Shown piece by piece: positions 1-13,154 of a stretch of DNA of 64,000 nt. Position numbers and translations under genes: made by a program. The notes under the pieces are model-generated. The model saw only the letters and a program-made list of their open reading frames with translations. It was not told where the DNA came from and searched no databases. The DNA is taken from NCBI GenBank assembly GCA_036971475.1, contig JBAIZL010000003.1, positions 89,466,542-89,530,541 of the forward strand, written 5' to 3'. The first letter of the stretch is position 1. Each line of letters opens with the position of its first letter. This stretch comes from Prosapia bicincta (Eukaryota > Arthropoda > Insecta > Hemiptera > Cercopidae).

Positions 1-1895
1 GTTTTTAAGAGTTTTAAATTTTTGGTACATAGCTACCTAGATTTATTATTTTCCCGTGTTCCTGAAGACGTTTTTCATCGCTAGGTATAATGTTTTTTTT
101 TGTTGCGAAAATCAATTATATGTGGAATAGAAATAACACTGGGAACAAAATAAAGAAACGTTTGTGTCATACAAAATGAGTTTGGTGATTCTAGAGTTAG
201 TGTTTATGTTGAATTAAAATATGCTGTCCGTTGTCTTCAATCAAGTTTTGAAGTGAACAGATTATTTAAATTTAAAGATATATATTTTCATACATTATTA
301 CAATACTTGCCATGCCCTACATGGAAGATCTGTCGAAGAGTTTATATTTTGCCCTGGAATGTCTCTTGAGTGACATCATCAAGCATATAAGTATTCCATT
401 TTCCATGGTAGAGGTTTTCCATGATGATATCGCTCACCGGGGTCGTTTCCTGCCGCAACAAGGACAAAATCCAAGTAAAAATGCAATAAATGTATCTTGA
501 GACATACCTCATTCCATGGCTTTGTTGAATCAAGCAGGCTCCTCACAATAGCTTCCTCCTTCATGGTTCCACAAAACGTGCGTAATATCCTTCACAAACG
601 AATTCAAGACTGTTTATTCTATAACATTTAATTGGTCTTCAAATTTAATGGCCTGCATTAACTGCCTTTTTGTGGGCCTACGAAAATACTTTCTTTTATG
701 TTGGCATCACTTATTCTAGAGAATCTTTGCTTTAAACAAACCAAAGCAATTGTGGCCAGCTACTTTATACGATGTTTTTTAGTACTAAATTAATGAGTAA
801 TGGAGAAAGTTGGACGTTTTCTGGGTTAACAAAAAAAGGATTTTAACATTTGTCCCCGTAATATTTTACACGTTTCGGTCTGATTTGTCTTGTATAGTGC
901 TTGCTTGGATCCCTTTTGTTCTCCTCACACAGGAAAGAGCAAAAATTGATGTAAAAAACCTGCAAACAAAGTGCAATGACTTAAATCTCCACAGATCTTC
1001 CAAACCTATTTGTTATACTGAATCTGTTAGAGAAGTAGTTTCATATTGTCGTGATTCCTTCCTTTAATTAGCATCATTTATTTGTACAGCGGCGAATTGT
1101 TTTCTATTATAATGACGTCATAGATTGTTTAAGTTTGCTTTGACCACCGATTACATTGGAATTATTATAGATGATCGATATTCGATTAGCGTAACATACT
1201 GTTAAAATAAAGTTTTTTAAATTTAAATTGATAAATGTACCCGATAAGTATAACAATTTAAAATTATTGATGTTGCAGAAATTCTTATTACATTAATAGA
1301 TTCAGCCTACTAACTTACGTAAAGACCACTATCATCACTAATGGCAAAAGCTTCGAAATATAAAGTCATCGACTGATCTTTAATATAGGGCATGACAAGT
1401 AAAATAATATTGTATGAAAATATATATCTTTAAATTTAAATAATCTGGCAACAACTTATGTTGAAATCTTTAATTAACCACTGTTCAAACATATTTAGTA
1501 ATTATTTAATATTGTTAATAAAGTATTACATAAGGATAACAATTTTTTCGCGTCAGTATCATATGTTTATGCAGTATTTATGCAATAAGATATTTTTTGT
1601 TTTCGTTTTTTTAAAATTTAAAACACTGTTGTTAAATAACTTTTATTGTTTCAATAGAAGTATGTTAGTATTAATTAAATGGTGGATGTGTTTTACTGAC
1701 AGGCTTGATGAAACGTTTTCTTTATGTTTTACGGAAAAAATTACCAAATGCTTTTTAAAGAAAGGTATTACTGTATTGATTATTCTCATGCAGTTGTATT
1801 TTTCGGACAGTTTAAAATGTATAAACTAAAACTCTTTATTTTTCACTCTAAATATAAATTTGCTGAAACCATTGATTTACCAGTCAATATATGGC
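1..1895. other. AT-rich unrecognised DNA
   Basis: No recognisable gene. Short ORFs (312-500 and 810-1067, plus strand; 342-564, minus strand) show no motif, and the ORF at 1458-1829 is AT-driven. It ends at the sharp left edge of the 77-bp satellite, and the short ORF at 1724-2068 simply runs into that array. Confidence 0.6.
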
Positions 1896-4800
1896 GTTCT
1901 GTTTGGGGATGTAAACCTTTATACACCTGTCCAAGCTGCGTTGTGGAGCAAAATAAATTTATATTGCCTCAAGTTCTGTTTGGGGATGTAAACCTTTATA
2001 CACCTGTCCAAGCTGCGTTGTGGAGCAAAATAAATTTATATTGCCTCAAGTTCTGTTTGGGGATGTAAACCTTTATACACCTGTCCAAGCTGCGTTGTGG
2101 AGCAAAATAAATTTATATTGCCTCAAGTTCTGTTTGGGGATGTAAACCTTTATACACCTGTCCAAGCTGCGTTGTGGAGCAAAATAAATTTATATTGCCT
2201 CAAGTTCTGTTTGGGGATGTAAACCTTTATACACCTGTCCAAGCTGCGTTGTGGAGCAAAATAAATTTATATTGCCTCAAGTTCTGTTTGGGGATGTAAA
2301 CCTTTATACACCTGTCCAAGCTGCGTTGTGAAGCAAAATAAATTTATATTGCCTCAAGTTCTGTTTGGGGATGTAAACCTTTATACACCTGTCCAAGCTG
2401 CGTTGTGGAGCAAAATAAATTTATATTGCCTCAAGTTCTGTTTGGGGATGTAAACCTTTATACACCTGTCCAAGCTGCGTTGTGAAGCAAAATAAATTTA
2501 TATTGCCTCAAGTTCTGTTTGGGGATGTAAACCTTTATACACCTGTCCAAGCTGCGTTGTGGAGCAAAATAAATTTATATTGCCTTAAGTTCTGTTTGGG
2601 GATGTAAACCTTTATACACCTGTCCAAGCTGCGTTGTGGAGCAAAATAAATTTATATTGCCTCAAGTTCTGTTTGGGGATGTAAACCTTTATACACCTGT
2701 CCAAGCTGCGTTGTGGAGCAAAATAAATTTATATCGCCTCAAGTTCTGTTTATGGATGTAAACCTTTATACACCTGTCCAAGCTGCGTTGTGGAGCAAAA
2801 TAAATTTATATCGCCTCAAGTTCTGTTTATGGATGTAAACCTTTATACACCTGTCCAAGCTGCATTGTGGAGCAAAATAAATTTATATTGCCTCAAGTTC
2901 TGTTTGGGGATGTAAACCTTTATACACCTGTCCAAGCTGCGTTGTGGAGCAAAATAAATTTATATTGCCTCAAGTTCTGTTTGGGGATGTAAACCTTTAT
3001 ACACCTGTCCAAGCTGCGTTGTGGAGCAAAATAAATTTATATTGCCTCAAGTTCTGTTTGGGGATGTAAACCTTTATACACCTGTCCAAGCTGCGTTGTG
3101 GAGCAAAATAAATTTATATTGCCTCAAGTTCTGTTTGGGGATGTAAACCTTTAAACACCTGTCCAAGCTGCGTTGTGGAGCAAAATAAATTTATATTGCC
3201 TCAAGTTCTGTTTGGGGATGTAAACCTTTATACACCTGTCCAAGCTGCGTTGTGGAGCAAAATAAATTTATATTGCCTCAAGTTCTGTTTGGGGATGTAA
3301 ACCTTTATACACCTATCCAAGCTGCGTTGTGGAGCAAAATAAATTTATATTGCCTTAAATTCTGTTTGGGGATGTAAACCTTTATACACCTGTCCAAGCT
3401 GCGTTGTGGAGCAAAATAAATTTATATTGCCTCAAGTTCTGTTTGGGGATGTAAACCTTTATACACCTGTCCAAGCTGCGTTGTGGAGCAAAATAAATTT
3501 ATATTGCCTCAAGTTCTGTTTGGGGATGTAAACCTTTATACACCTGTCCAAGCTGCGTAGTGGAGCAAAATAAATTTATATTGCCTCAAGTTCTGTTTGG
3601 GGATGTAAACCTTTATACACCTGTCCAAGCTGCGTTGTGGAGCAAAATAAATTTATATTGCCTCAAGTTCTGTTTGGGGATGTAAACCTTTATACACCTG
3701 TCCAAGCTGCGTTGTGGAGCAAAATAAATTTATATTGCCTTAAGTTCTGTTTGGGGATGTAAACCTTTATACACCTGTCCAAGCTGCGTTGTGGAGCAAA
3801 ATAAATTTATATTGCCTTAAATTCTGTTTGGGGATGTAAACCTTTATACACCTGTCCAAGCTGCGTTGTGGAGCAAAATAAATTTCAATTGCCTCAAGTT
3901 CTGTTTGGGGATGTAAACCTTTATACACCTGTCCAAGCTGCGTTGTGGAGCAAAATAAATTTATATTGCCTCAAGTTCTGTTTGGGGATGTAAACCTTTA
4001 TACACCTGTCCTAGCTGCGTTGTGGAGCAAAATAAATTTATATTGCCTTAAGTTCTGTTTGGGGATGTAAACCTTTATACACCTGTCCAAGCTGCGTTGT
4101 GGAGCAAAATAAATTTATATTGCCTTAAGTTCTGTTTGGGGATGTAAACCTTTATACACCTGTCCAAGCTGCGTAGTGAAGCAAAATAAATTTATATTGC
4201 CTCAAGTTCTGTTTGGGGATGTAAACCTTTATACACCTGTCCAAGCTGCGTTGTGGAGCAAAATAAATTTATATTGCCTTAAATTCTGTTTGGGGATGTA
4301 AACCTTTATACACCTGTCCAAGCTGCGTTGTGGAGCAAAATAAATTTATATTGCCTCAAGTTCTGTTTGGGGATGTAAACCTTTATACACCTGTCCAAGC
4401 TGCGTTGTGGAGCAAAATAAATTTATATCGCCTCAAGTTCTGTTTGGGGATGTAAACCTTTATACACCTGTCCAAGCTGCGTTGTGGAGCAAAATAAATT
4501 TATATTGCCTCAAGTTCTGTTTGGGGATGTAAACCTTTATACACCTGTCCAAGCTGCGTTGTGGAGCAAAATAAATTTATATTGCCTTAAGTTCTGTTTG
4601 GGGATGTAAACCTTTATACACCTGTCCAAGCTGCGTTGTGGAGCAAAATAAATTTATATTGCCTTAAGTTCTGTTTGGGGATGTAAACCTTTATACACCT
4701 GTCCAAGCTGCGTAGTGAAGCAAAATAAATTTATATTGCCTTAAGTTCTGTTTGGGGATGTAAATCTTTATACACCTGTCCAAGCTGCGTAGTGAAGCAA

Positions 4801-5119
4801 AATAAATTTATATTGCCTTAAGTTCTGTTTGGGGATGTAAACCTTTATACACCTGTCCAAGCTGCGTTGTGGAGCAAAATAAATTTATATTGCCTTAAGT
4901 TCTGTTTGGGGATGTAAACCTTTATACACCTGTCCAAGCTGCGTAGTGAAGCAAAATAAATTTATATTGCCTCAAGTTCTGTTTGGGGATGTAAACCTTT
5001 ATACACCTGTCCAAGCTGCGTTGTGGAGCAAAATAAATTTATATTGCCTTAAATTCTGTTTGGGGATGTAAACCTTTATACACCTGTCCAAGCTGCGTTG
5101 TGGAGCAAAATAAATTTAT

Positions 5120-8100
5120 ATTGCCTCAAGTTCTGTTTGGGGATGTAAACCTTTATACACCTGTCCAAGCTGCGTTGTGGAGCAAAATAAATTTATATTG
5201 CCTTAAGTTCTGTTTGGGGATGTAAACCTTTATACACCTGTCCAAGCTGCGTTGTGGAGCAAAATAAATTTATATTGCCTTAAGTTCTGTTTGGGGATGT
5301 AAACCTTTATACACCTGTCCAAGCTGCGTAGTGAAGCAAAATAAATTTATATTGCCTCAAGTTCTGTTTGGGGATGTAAACCTTTATACACCTGTCCAAG
5401 CTGCGTTGTGGAGCAAAATAAATTTATATTGCCTTAAATTCTGTTTGGGGATGTAAACCTTTATACACCTGTCCAAGCTGCGTTGTGGAGCAAAATAAAT
5501 TTATATTGCCTCAAGTTCTGTTTGGGGATGTAAACCTTTATACACCTGTCCAAGCTGCGTTGTGGAGCAAAATAAATTTATATTGCCTCAAGTTCTGTTT
5601 GGGGATGTAAACCTTTATACACCTGTCCAAGCTGCGTTGTGGAGCAAAATAAATTTATATTGCCTCAAGTTCTGTTTGGGGATGTAAACCTTTATACACC
5701 TGTCCAAGCTGCGTTGTGGAGCAAAATAAATTTATACTGCCTTAAGCTGCGTAGTGAAGCAAAATAAATTTATATTGCCTCAAGTTCTGTTTAGGGATGT
5801 AAACGTTTATACACCTGTCCAAGCTGCGTTGTGGAGCAAAATAAATTTATATTGCCTTAAGTTCTGTTTGGGGATGTAAACCTTTATACACCTGTCCAAG
5901 CTGCGTTGTGGAGCAAAATAAATTTATACTGCCTTAAGCTGCGTAGTGAAGCAAAATAAATTTATATTGCCTCAAGTTCTGTTTGGGGATGTAAACCTTT
6001 ATACACCTGTCCAAGCTGCGTAGTGAAGCAAAATAAATTTATATTGCCTCAAGTTCTGTTTGGGGATGTAAACCTTTATACACCTGTCCAAGCTGCGTTG
6101 TAGAGCAAAATAACTTTATATTGCCTCAAGTTCTGTTTGGGGATGTAAACCTTTATACACCTGTCCAAGCTGCGTTGTGGAGCAAAATAAATTTATATTG
6201 CCTCAAGTTCTGTTTGGGGATGTAAACCTTTATACACCTGTCCAAGCTGCGTTGTTTAACAAAATAAATTTATATTACCTTAAATTCTGTTTGGGGATGT
6301 AAACCTTTATACACCTGTCCAAGCTGCGTTGTGGAGCAAAATAAATTTATATTGCCTCAAGTTCTGTTTGGGGATGTAAACCTTTATACACCTGTCCAAG
6401 CTGCGTTGTGGAGCAAAATAAATTTATATTGCCTTAGGTTCCGTTTGGGGATGTAAACCTTTATACACCTGTCCAAGCTGCGTTGTGGAGCAAAATAAAT
6501 TTATACTGCCTTAAGCTGCGTAGTGAAGCAAAATAAATTTATATTGCCTCAAGTTCTGTTTGGGGATGTAAACCTTTATACACCTGTCCAAGCTGCGTTG
6601 TGGAGCAAAATAAATTTATATTGCCTCAAGTTCTGTTTGGGGATGTAAACCTTTATACACCTGTCCAAGCTGCGTTGTGGAGCAAAATAAATTTATATTG
6701 CCTCAAGTTCTGTTTGGGGATGTAAACCTTTATACACCTGTCCAAGCTGCGTTGTGGAGCAAAATAAATTTATATTGCCTCAAGTTCTGTTTATGGATGT
6801 AAACCTTTATACACCTGTCCAAGCTGCGTTGTGGAGCAAAATAAATTTATACTGCCTTAAGCTGCGTAGTGAAGCAAAATAAATTTATATTGCCTCAAGT
6901 TCTGTTTGGGGATGTAAACCTTTATACACCTGTCCAAGCTGCGTAGTGGAGCAAAATAAATTTATATTGCCTCAAGTTCTGTTTGGGGATGTAAACCTTT
7001 ATACACCTGTCCAAGCTGCGTTGTGGAGCAAAATAAATTTATATTGCCTCAAGTTCTGTTTGGGGATGTAAACCTTTATACACCTGTCCAAGCTGCGTAG
7101 TGGAGCAAAATAAATTTATATTGCCTCAAGTTCTGTTTGGGGATGTAAACCTTTATACACCTGTCCAAGCTGCGTAGTGGAGCAAAATAAATTTATATTG
7201 CCTCAAGTTCTGTTTGGGGATGTAAACCTTTATACACCTGTCCAAGCTGCGTTGTGGAGCAAAATAAATTTATATTGCCTCAAGTTCTGTTTGGGGATGT
7301 AAACCTTTATACACCTGTCCAAGCTGCGTTGTGGAGCAAAATAAATTTATATTGCCTCAAGTTCTGTTTGGGGATGTAAACCTTTATACACCTGTCCAAG
7401 CTGCGTTGTGGAGCAAAATAAATTTATATTGCCTCAAGTTCTGTTTGGGGATGTAAACCTTTATACACCTGTCCAAGCTGCGTTGTGGAGCAAAATAAAT
7501 TTATATTGCCTTAAGTTCTGTTTGGGGATGTAAACCTTTATACACCTGTCCAAGCTGCGTTGTGGAGCAAAATAAATTTATATTGCCTTAAGTTCTGTTT
7601 GGGGATGTAAACCTTTATACACCTGTCCAAGCTGCGTAGTGAAGCAAAATAAATTTATATTGCCTCAAGTTCTGTTTGGGGATGTAAACCTTTATACACC
7701 TGTCCAAGCTGCGTTGTGGAGCAAAATAAATTTATATTGCCTTAAATTCTGTTTGGGGATGTAAACCTTTATACACCTGTCCAAGCTGCGTTGTGGAGCA
7801 AAATAAATTTATATTGCCTCAAGTTCTGTTTGGGGATGTAAACCTTTATACACCTGTCCAAGCTGCGTTGTGGAGCAAAATAAATTTATATTGCCTCAAG
7901 TTCTGTTTGGGGATGTAAACCTTTATACACCTGTCCAAGCTGCGTTGTGGAGCAAAATAAATTTATATTGCCTCAAGTTCTGTTTGGGGATGTAAACCTT
8001 TATACACCTGTCCAAGCTGCGTTGTGGAGCAAAATAAATTTATACTGCCTTAAGCTGCGTAGTGAAGCAAAATAAATTTATATTGCCTCAAGTTCTGTTT

Positions 8101-9736
8101 AGGGATGTAAACGTTTATACACCTGTCCAAGCTGCGTTGTGGAGCAAAATAAATTTATATTGCCTTAAGTTCTGTTTGGGGATGTAAACCTTTATACACC
8201 TGTCCAAGCTGCGTTGTGGAGCAAAATAAATTTATACTGCCTTAAGCTGCGTAGTGAAGCAAAATAAATTTATATTGCCTCAAGTTCTGTTTGGGGATGT
8301 AAACCTTTATACACCTGTCCAAGCTGCGTAGTGAAGCAAAATAAATTTATATTGCCTCAAGTTCTGTTTGGGGATGTAAACCTTTATACACCTGTCCAAG
8401 CTGCGTTGTGGAGCAAAATAACTTTATATTGCCTCAAGTTCTGTTTGGGGATGTAAACCTTTATACACCTGTCCAAGCTGCGTTGTGGAGCAAAATAAAT
8501 TTATATTGCCTCAAGTTCTGTTTGGGGATGTAAACCTTTATACACCTGTCCAAGCTGCGTTGTTTAACAAAATAAATTTATATTACCTTAAATTCTGTTT
8601 GGGGATGTAAACCTTTATACACCTGTCCAAGCTGCGTTGTGGAGCAAAATAAATTTATATTGCCTCAAGTTCTGTTTGGGGATGTAAACCTTTATACACC
8701 TGTCCAAGCTGCGTTGTGGAGCAAAATAAATTTATATTGCCTTAGGTTCCGTTTGGGGATGTAAACCTTTATACACCTGTCCAAGCTGCGTTGTGGAGCA
8801 AAATAAATTTATACTGCCTTAAGCTGCGTAGTGAAGCAAAATAAATTTATATTGCCTCAAGTTCTGTTTGGGGATGTAAACCTTTATACACCTGTCCAAG
8901 CTGCGTTGTGGAGCAAAATAAATTTATATTGCCTCAAGTTCTGTTTGGGGATGTAAACCTTTATACACCTGTCCAAGCTGCGTTGTGGAGCAAAATAAAT
9001 TTATATTGCCTCAAGTTCTGTTTGGGGATGTAAACCTTTATACACCTGTCCAAGCTGCGTTGTGGAGCAAAATAAATTTATATTGCCTCAAGTTCTGTTT
9101 ATGGATGTAAACCTTTATACACCTGTCCAAGCTGCGTTGTGGAGCAAAATAAATTTATACTGCCTTAAGCTGCGTAGTGAAGCAAAATAAATTTATATTG
9201 CCTCAAGTTCTGTTTGGGGATGTAAACCTTTATACACCTGTCCAAGCTGCGTAGTGGAGCAAAATAAATTTATATTGCCTCAAGTTCTGTTTGGGGATGT
9301 AAACCTTTATACACCTGTCCAAGCTGCGTTGTGGAGCAAAATAAATTTATATTGCCTCAAGTTCTGTTTGGGGATGTAAACCTTTATACACCTGTCCAAG
9401 CTGCGTAGTGGAGCAAAATAAATTTATATTGCCTCAAGTTCTGTTTGGGGATGTAAACCTTTATACACCTGTCCAAGCTGCGTAGTGGAGCAAAATAAAT
9501 TTATATTGCCTCAAGTTCTGTTTGGGGATGTAAACCTTTATACACCTGTCCAAGCTGCGTTGTGGAGCAAAATAAATTTATATTGCCTCAAGTTCTGTTT
9601 GGGGATGTAAACCTTTATACACCTGTCCAAGCTGCGTTGTGGAGCAAAATAAATTTATATTGCCTCAAGTTCTGTTTGGGGATGTAAACCTTTATACACC
9701 TGTCCAAGCTGCGTTGTGGAGCAAAATAAATTTATA
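5120..9736 (+). repeat. Higher-order 2308-bp tandem duplication inside the satellite
   Basis: Marker variants recur exactly 2308 bp apart: GTAGTGAAG at 5328 and 7636, the first shortened unit at 5731 and 8039, the rare GTTGTTTAAC variant at 6251 and 8559, and GTAGTGG units at 7093 and 9401. 2308 equals 28 full units plus 4 shortened units, as counted in each copy. The copies stop agreeing left of about 5120/7428 and right of about 7505/9810, so block edges are approximate. Confidence 0.88.
5731..5778 (+). repeat. Shortened 38-bp satellite unit (one of ten)
   Basis: Here GCCTTAA is joined directly to GCTGCG, so 39 bp carrying the unit start is missing and a 38-bp unit remains. The same junction, always with TATACTGCC before it and GTAGTGAAGC after it, recurs near 5931, 6511, 6850, 8042, 8232, 8812, 9157, 10122 and 10778. 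This points to one deletion event that was then copied. Confidence 0.9.
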
Positions 9737-11217
9737 TTGCCTCAAGTTCTGTTTGGGGATGTAAACCTTTATACACCTGTCCAAGCTGCGTTGTGGAGCA
9801 AAATAAATTTATATTGCCTCAAGTTCTGTTTGGGGATGTAAACCTTTATACACCTGTCCAAGCTGCGTTGTGGAGCAAAATAAATTTATATTGCCTCAAG
9901 TTCTGTTTGGGGATGTAAACCTTTATACACCTGTCCAAGCTGCGTTGTGGAGCAAAATAAATTTATATTGCCTCAAGTTCTGTTTGGGGATGTAATCCTT
10001 TATACACCTGTCCAAGCTGCGTTGTGGAGCAAAATAAATTTATATTGCCTCAAGTTCTGTTTGGGGATGTAAACCTTTATACACCTGTCCAAGCTGCGTT
10101 GTGGAGCAAAATAAATTTATACTGCCTTAAGCTGCGTAGTGAAGCAAAATAAATTTATATTGAATTAAGTTCTGTTTGTTGATGTAAACCTTTATACACC
10201 TGTCCAAGCTGCGTTGTGGAGCAAAATAAATTTATATTGCCTCAAGTTCTGTTTGGGGATGTAAACCTTTATACACCTGTCCAAGCTGCGTTGTGGAGCA
10301 AAATAAATTTATATTGCCTCAAGTTCTGTTTGGGGATGTAAACCTTTATACACCTGTACAAGCTGCGTTGTGGAGCAAAATAAATTTATATTGAATTAAG
10401 TTCTGTTTGGGGATGTAAACCTTTATACACCTGTCCAAGCTGCGTTGTGGAGCAAAATAAATTTATATTGAATTAAGTTCTGTTTGGGGATGTAAACCTT
10501 TATACACCTGTCCAAGCTGCGTTGTGGAGCAAAATAAATTTATATTGCCTCAAGTTCTGTTTGGGGATGTAAACCTTTATACACCTGTCCAAGCTGCGTT
10601 GTGGAGCAAAATAAATTTATATTGCCTCAAGTTCTGTTTGGGGATGTAAACCTTTATACACCTGTCCAAGCTGCGTTGTGGAGCAAAATAAATTTATATT
10701 GCCTCAAGTTCTGTTTGGGGATGTAAACCTTTATACACCTGTCCAAGCTGCGTTGTGGAGCAAAATAAATTTATACTGCCTTAAGCTGCGTAGTGAAGCA
10801 AAATAAATTTATATTGAATTAAGTTCTGTTTGGGGATGTAAACCTTTATACACCTGTCCAAGCTGCGTTGTGGAGCAAAATAAATTTATATTGCCTCAAG
10901 TTCTGTTTGGGGATGTAAACCTTTATACACCTGTCCAAGCTGCGTTGTGGAGCAAAATAAATTTATATTGCCTCAAGTTCTGTTTGGGGATGTAAACCTT
11001 TATACACCTGTCCAAGCTGCGTTGTGGAGCAAAATAAATTTATATTGCCTTAAGTTCTGTTTGGGGATGTAAACCTTTATACACCTGTCCAGGCTGCGTT
11101 GTGAAGCAAAATAAATTTATATTGCCTTCAGTTCTGTTTGGGGATGTAAACCTTTATACACCTGTCCAGGCTGCGTTGTGGAGCAAAATAAATTTATATT
11201 GCCTTAAGTTCTGTTTG

Positions 11218-11448
11218 TGTTATTGACTTGAATGACTAGAATAAAAAATCAAAGCTTTCAGTCGAGGAAGCTTGATTGGACTAATTAAACCGATATAGGA
11301 TATGTTTAAAAATAATCCTTTTCAATTAAAACCTTTGAAGATTTAATTTTTACTTCCTAAATTGAAACATTTATTTATAAACTGTTGTAAATTTTATATT
11401 TTTCTAATAAAATATTACATTGAATTATAAAACGGAGCACAATGTTTT

Positions 11449-11523
<75 letters not shown>

Positions 11524-11606
11524 ATAAGCTATCACTTAACTTTAGAAACATAATCATACTTATTTCTTTCAAAATAGGTTGGTGAACAGGAATTTTACCC
11601 TTAGTA
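11218..11606. other. AT-rich spacer with a TA microsatellite
   Basis: Non-repetitive AT-rich DNA after the satellite, with a TA dinucleotide tract at about 11454-11511 followed by short GTAT units. The apparent minus-strand ORF here is mainly the TA tract read as Ile-Tyr. Confidence 0.75.
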
Positions 11607-12098
11607 AACCATTTACAAAAATTGTAAATTAATGAATGCAGATAAAGAGGTTCTTCCCTAACTCACCTTTATATACTTTACTTAAATAGCCTTTTTCAAA
11701 TATGAATTAATTTAATTGGTTTTATTTTATTTATTGTTATTAGCTGTAGTTTTTATTACATATATATTAATATAGTGTACTTTTTGACATAACCTATTTG
11801 GTTCAAGATGGCGTATCGTTATTTGTTGGTCGAGGGCAAAGAGGGGGCGGAGCTTATCTCACGCCTATATGTAGCGCCCGTAGAGAACGCCAATCGTTCT
11901 CCAATCGTTCGTGGTGATACCAAATCACTATAGTTTGTACTTTTTGTTTGCTAGATTGTAATATTGTAATAAGACCCTCTGATGATGACGACATGGTCAT
12001 CGAAATGTACATAAGGGTTTAATCTCAAGTAATTTGTTTTATTTGTTTATTTTTGTAGCATTGGGCTTCTTTCCAATATTTTCATTGTAATATTTTTT
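11607..12098 (+). mobile_element. Penelope-like element, 3' remnant
   Basis: This segment is the reverse complement counterpart of 42024-42470. Both share the C-terminal coding tail, the downstream TGACATAACCTATTTGG, a GC-rich GGGGGCGGAGCTTA block, the hammerhead motif and an end reading TTTTCATTGTAAT or similar. The coding tail at 11614-11685 aligns with the last codons of the GIY-YIG ORF at 42.4 kb, but has an in-frame stop and substitutions. It is a 5'-truncated dead copy in plus orientation. Confidence 0.85.
11972..12020 (+). ncRNA. Type I hammerhead ribozyme motif in PLE terminus
   Basis: Core CTGATGA is at 11979-11985, followed by one extra T, a stem II of GACGAC/GTCATC around ATG (one C-A mismatch), then GAAA. 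Stem III is the minimal TG-TA-CA, then TA as the cleavage-site dinucleotide. Helix I pairs AGACCCT at 11972-11978 with AGGGTTT at 12014-12020 (7 bp, one G-U). Predicted cleavage follows A12013. PLE terminal repeats are known to carry such ribozymes. The extra base after the core and the mismatch make activity uncertain. Confidence 0.7.
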
Positions 12099-12151
12099 GT
12101 TGTAGTTAATTACATAATAGAAATGCTAACTCCGAAGCTAATTCAATTTTA

Positions 12152-12154
<3 letters not shown>

Positions 12155-12202
<48 letters not shown>
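12155..12202. repeat. TA microsatellite
   Basis: About 24 uninterrupted AT dinucleotides. Confidence 0.97.
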
Positions 12203-12205
<3 letters not shown>

Positions 12206-12499
12206 GTTACGGTTTAAATAAAGGAATTACAATACAATTATGCGATATACTGAAAAACCATTACATTCCTAAATATGTTTGTATAAGTTGATAACTTCTT
12301 AGTAATAGTCAGATTTCATTTTTCTAAAAACAATTTAGTCATTGTCTCACTCTGTGTGAGGCCTACATTCAAATATTACATTAACACAGAAAATACATAA
12401 TTTAATTTTTGTTAAATTGAATCCGTTAAGATTTTGTGAAAGATGAAAACTACGTTTTTTAACAGATAAATAATAACAGTTTACCTTAATAAAATAAAA
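12203..12499. other. AT-rich DNA, nothing recognised
   Basis: No ORF, repeat or structured element that I can support. Confidence 0.5.
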
Positions 12500-12912
12500 T
12501 TATAATTAATATAACCTACGTGTTACAACAGCTGTTATGCAAGCTAGCCTGAAAACGTTTTAATAATCTACAGATGTATGAGATCATGTTTACACTTTAT
12601 TCAAGTGTCAGCTGTACGTCATGGCGTGATTACCGTCACCTATTTAATATATATTATTAAGTTGCATCTATATTATTAATTGTTAGATTTAACTTTAAGT
12701 GATTGAATGCTCGTTTAGAAACGCAATGGCAGTATTCATGTCAAAAAATATCGATTGGGGCTTTGAGTGGCTAGAAATGTGCCAGTAACTTTTGTGAGAG
12801 TTTACTCAACAAATGAGCAAAGTTTCATGTCTATAGGATGAATAGTTACGTAATACCTAAAAGACAGAGATAAATAAATACATGTATAGTGTATACATAA
12901 ATGTATTTAGTA
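12500..12912 (+). repeat. Dispersed repeat A, copy 1
   Basis: Collinear with 17255-17660. Shared landmarks in order are ATAACC or ATAACTC, ACAGCTGTTAT, GTATCAGCTGTA-like, GATTACCG, GTTGCATCTATATTA or GTTACATCTATATTA, AAGTGA, GTTTCATGTC or GTTTCACGTC with GGATGAA, and AATGTATTTA. About 60-70% identical by eye with indels, so an old transposon-like family. No coding sequence seen. Confidence 0.7.
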
Positions 12913-13154
12913 TTAATTTTTATATGATAGAATTATTTATTTATTTAATTTATTCGATTAGACCAATTATATACTATAAATTTAGATAAAAATTAATATA
13001 ATATATAAAAGTGTCTTTTCTCATAAGTTTGGTTGTAATTTTTGTGTATAAACTTAATAGTTATGTGTTACTTCATGTTTATTTAGGGACTCGTATAAAG
13101 TTTTGTATGAAGGAAAATATGGTTTGTTGCCATTATTAAGCCTAGTTTTGAAGA
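12913..13154. other. AT-rich spacer
   Basis: Very AT-rich and nothing recognised. Confidence 0.5.

Larger units (their letters stand above)
1896..11217 (+). repeat. 77-bp satellite array, about 9.3 kb
   Basis: Head-to-tail units share the start GTTCTGTTTGGGGATG and an internal AGCAAAATAAATTTATA. Unit starts at 1896, 1973 and 2050 fix the period at 77 bp. First start 1896 to last start 11208 is 9312 bp, which equals 116 x 77 plus 10 x 38, matching the ten shortened units I can see. Units are very similar. Recurrent variants are GTTGTGGAGC versus GTAGTGAAGC, and TCAAG versus TTAAG or TTAAA. A GAATTAAG variant is confined to about 10.16-10.82 kb. Such homogeneity suggests recent amplification or ongoing unequal exchange. 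77 is not a multiple of three and every frame soon meets a stop, so it is not coding. Confidence 0.97.

Noticed and set aside
312..564. Short ORFs on both strands
   Set aside because: No motif, overlapping on both strands, compatible with chance.
1896..11217. CRISPR-like regular array
   Set aside because: Units are contiguous, with no unique spacers between repeats, and the DNA is eukaryotic in character.
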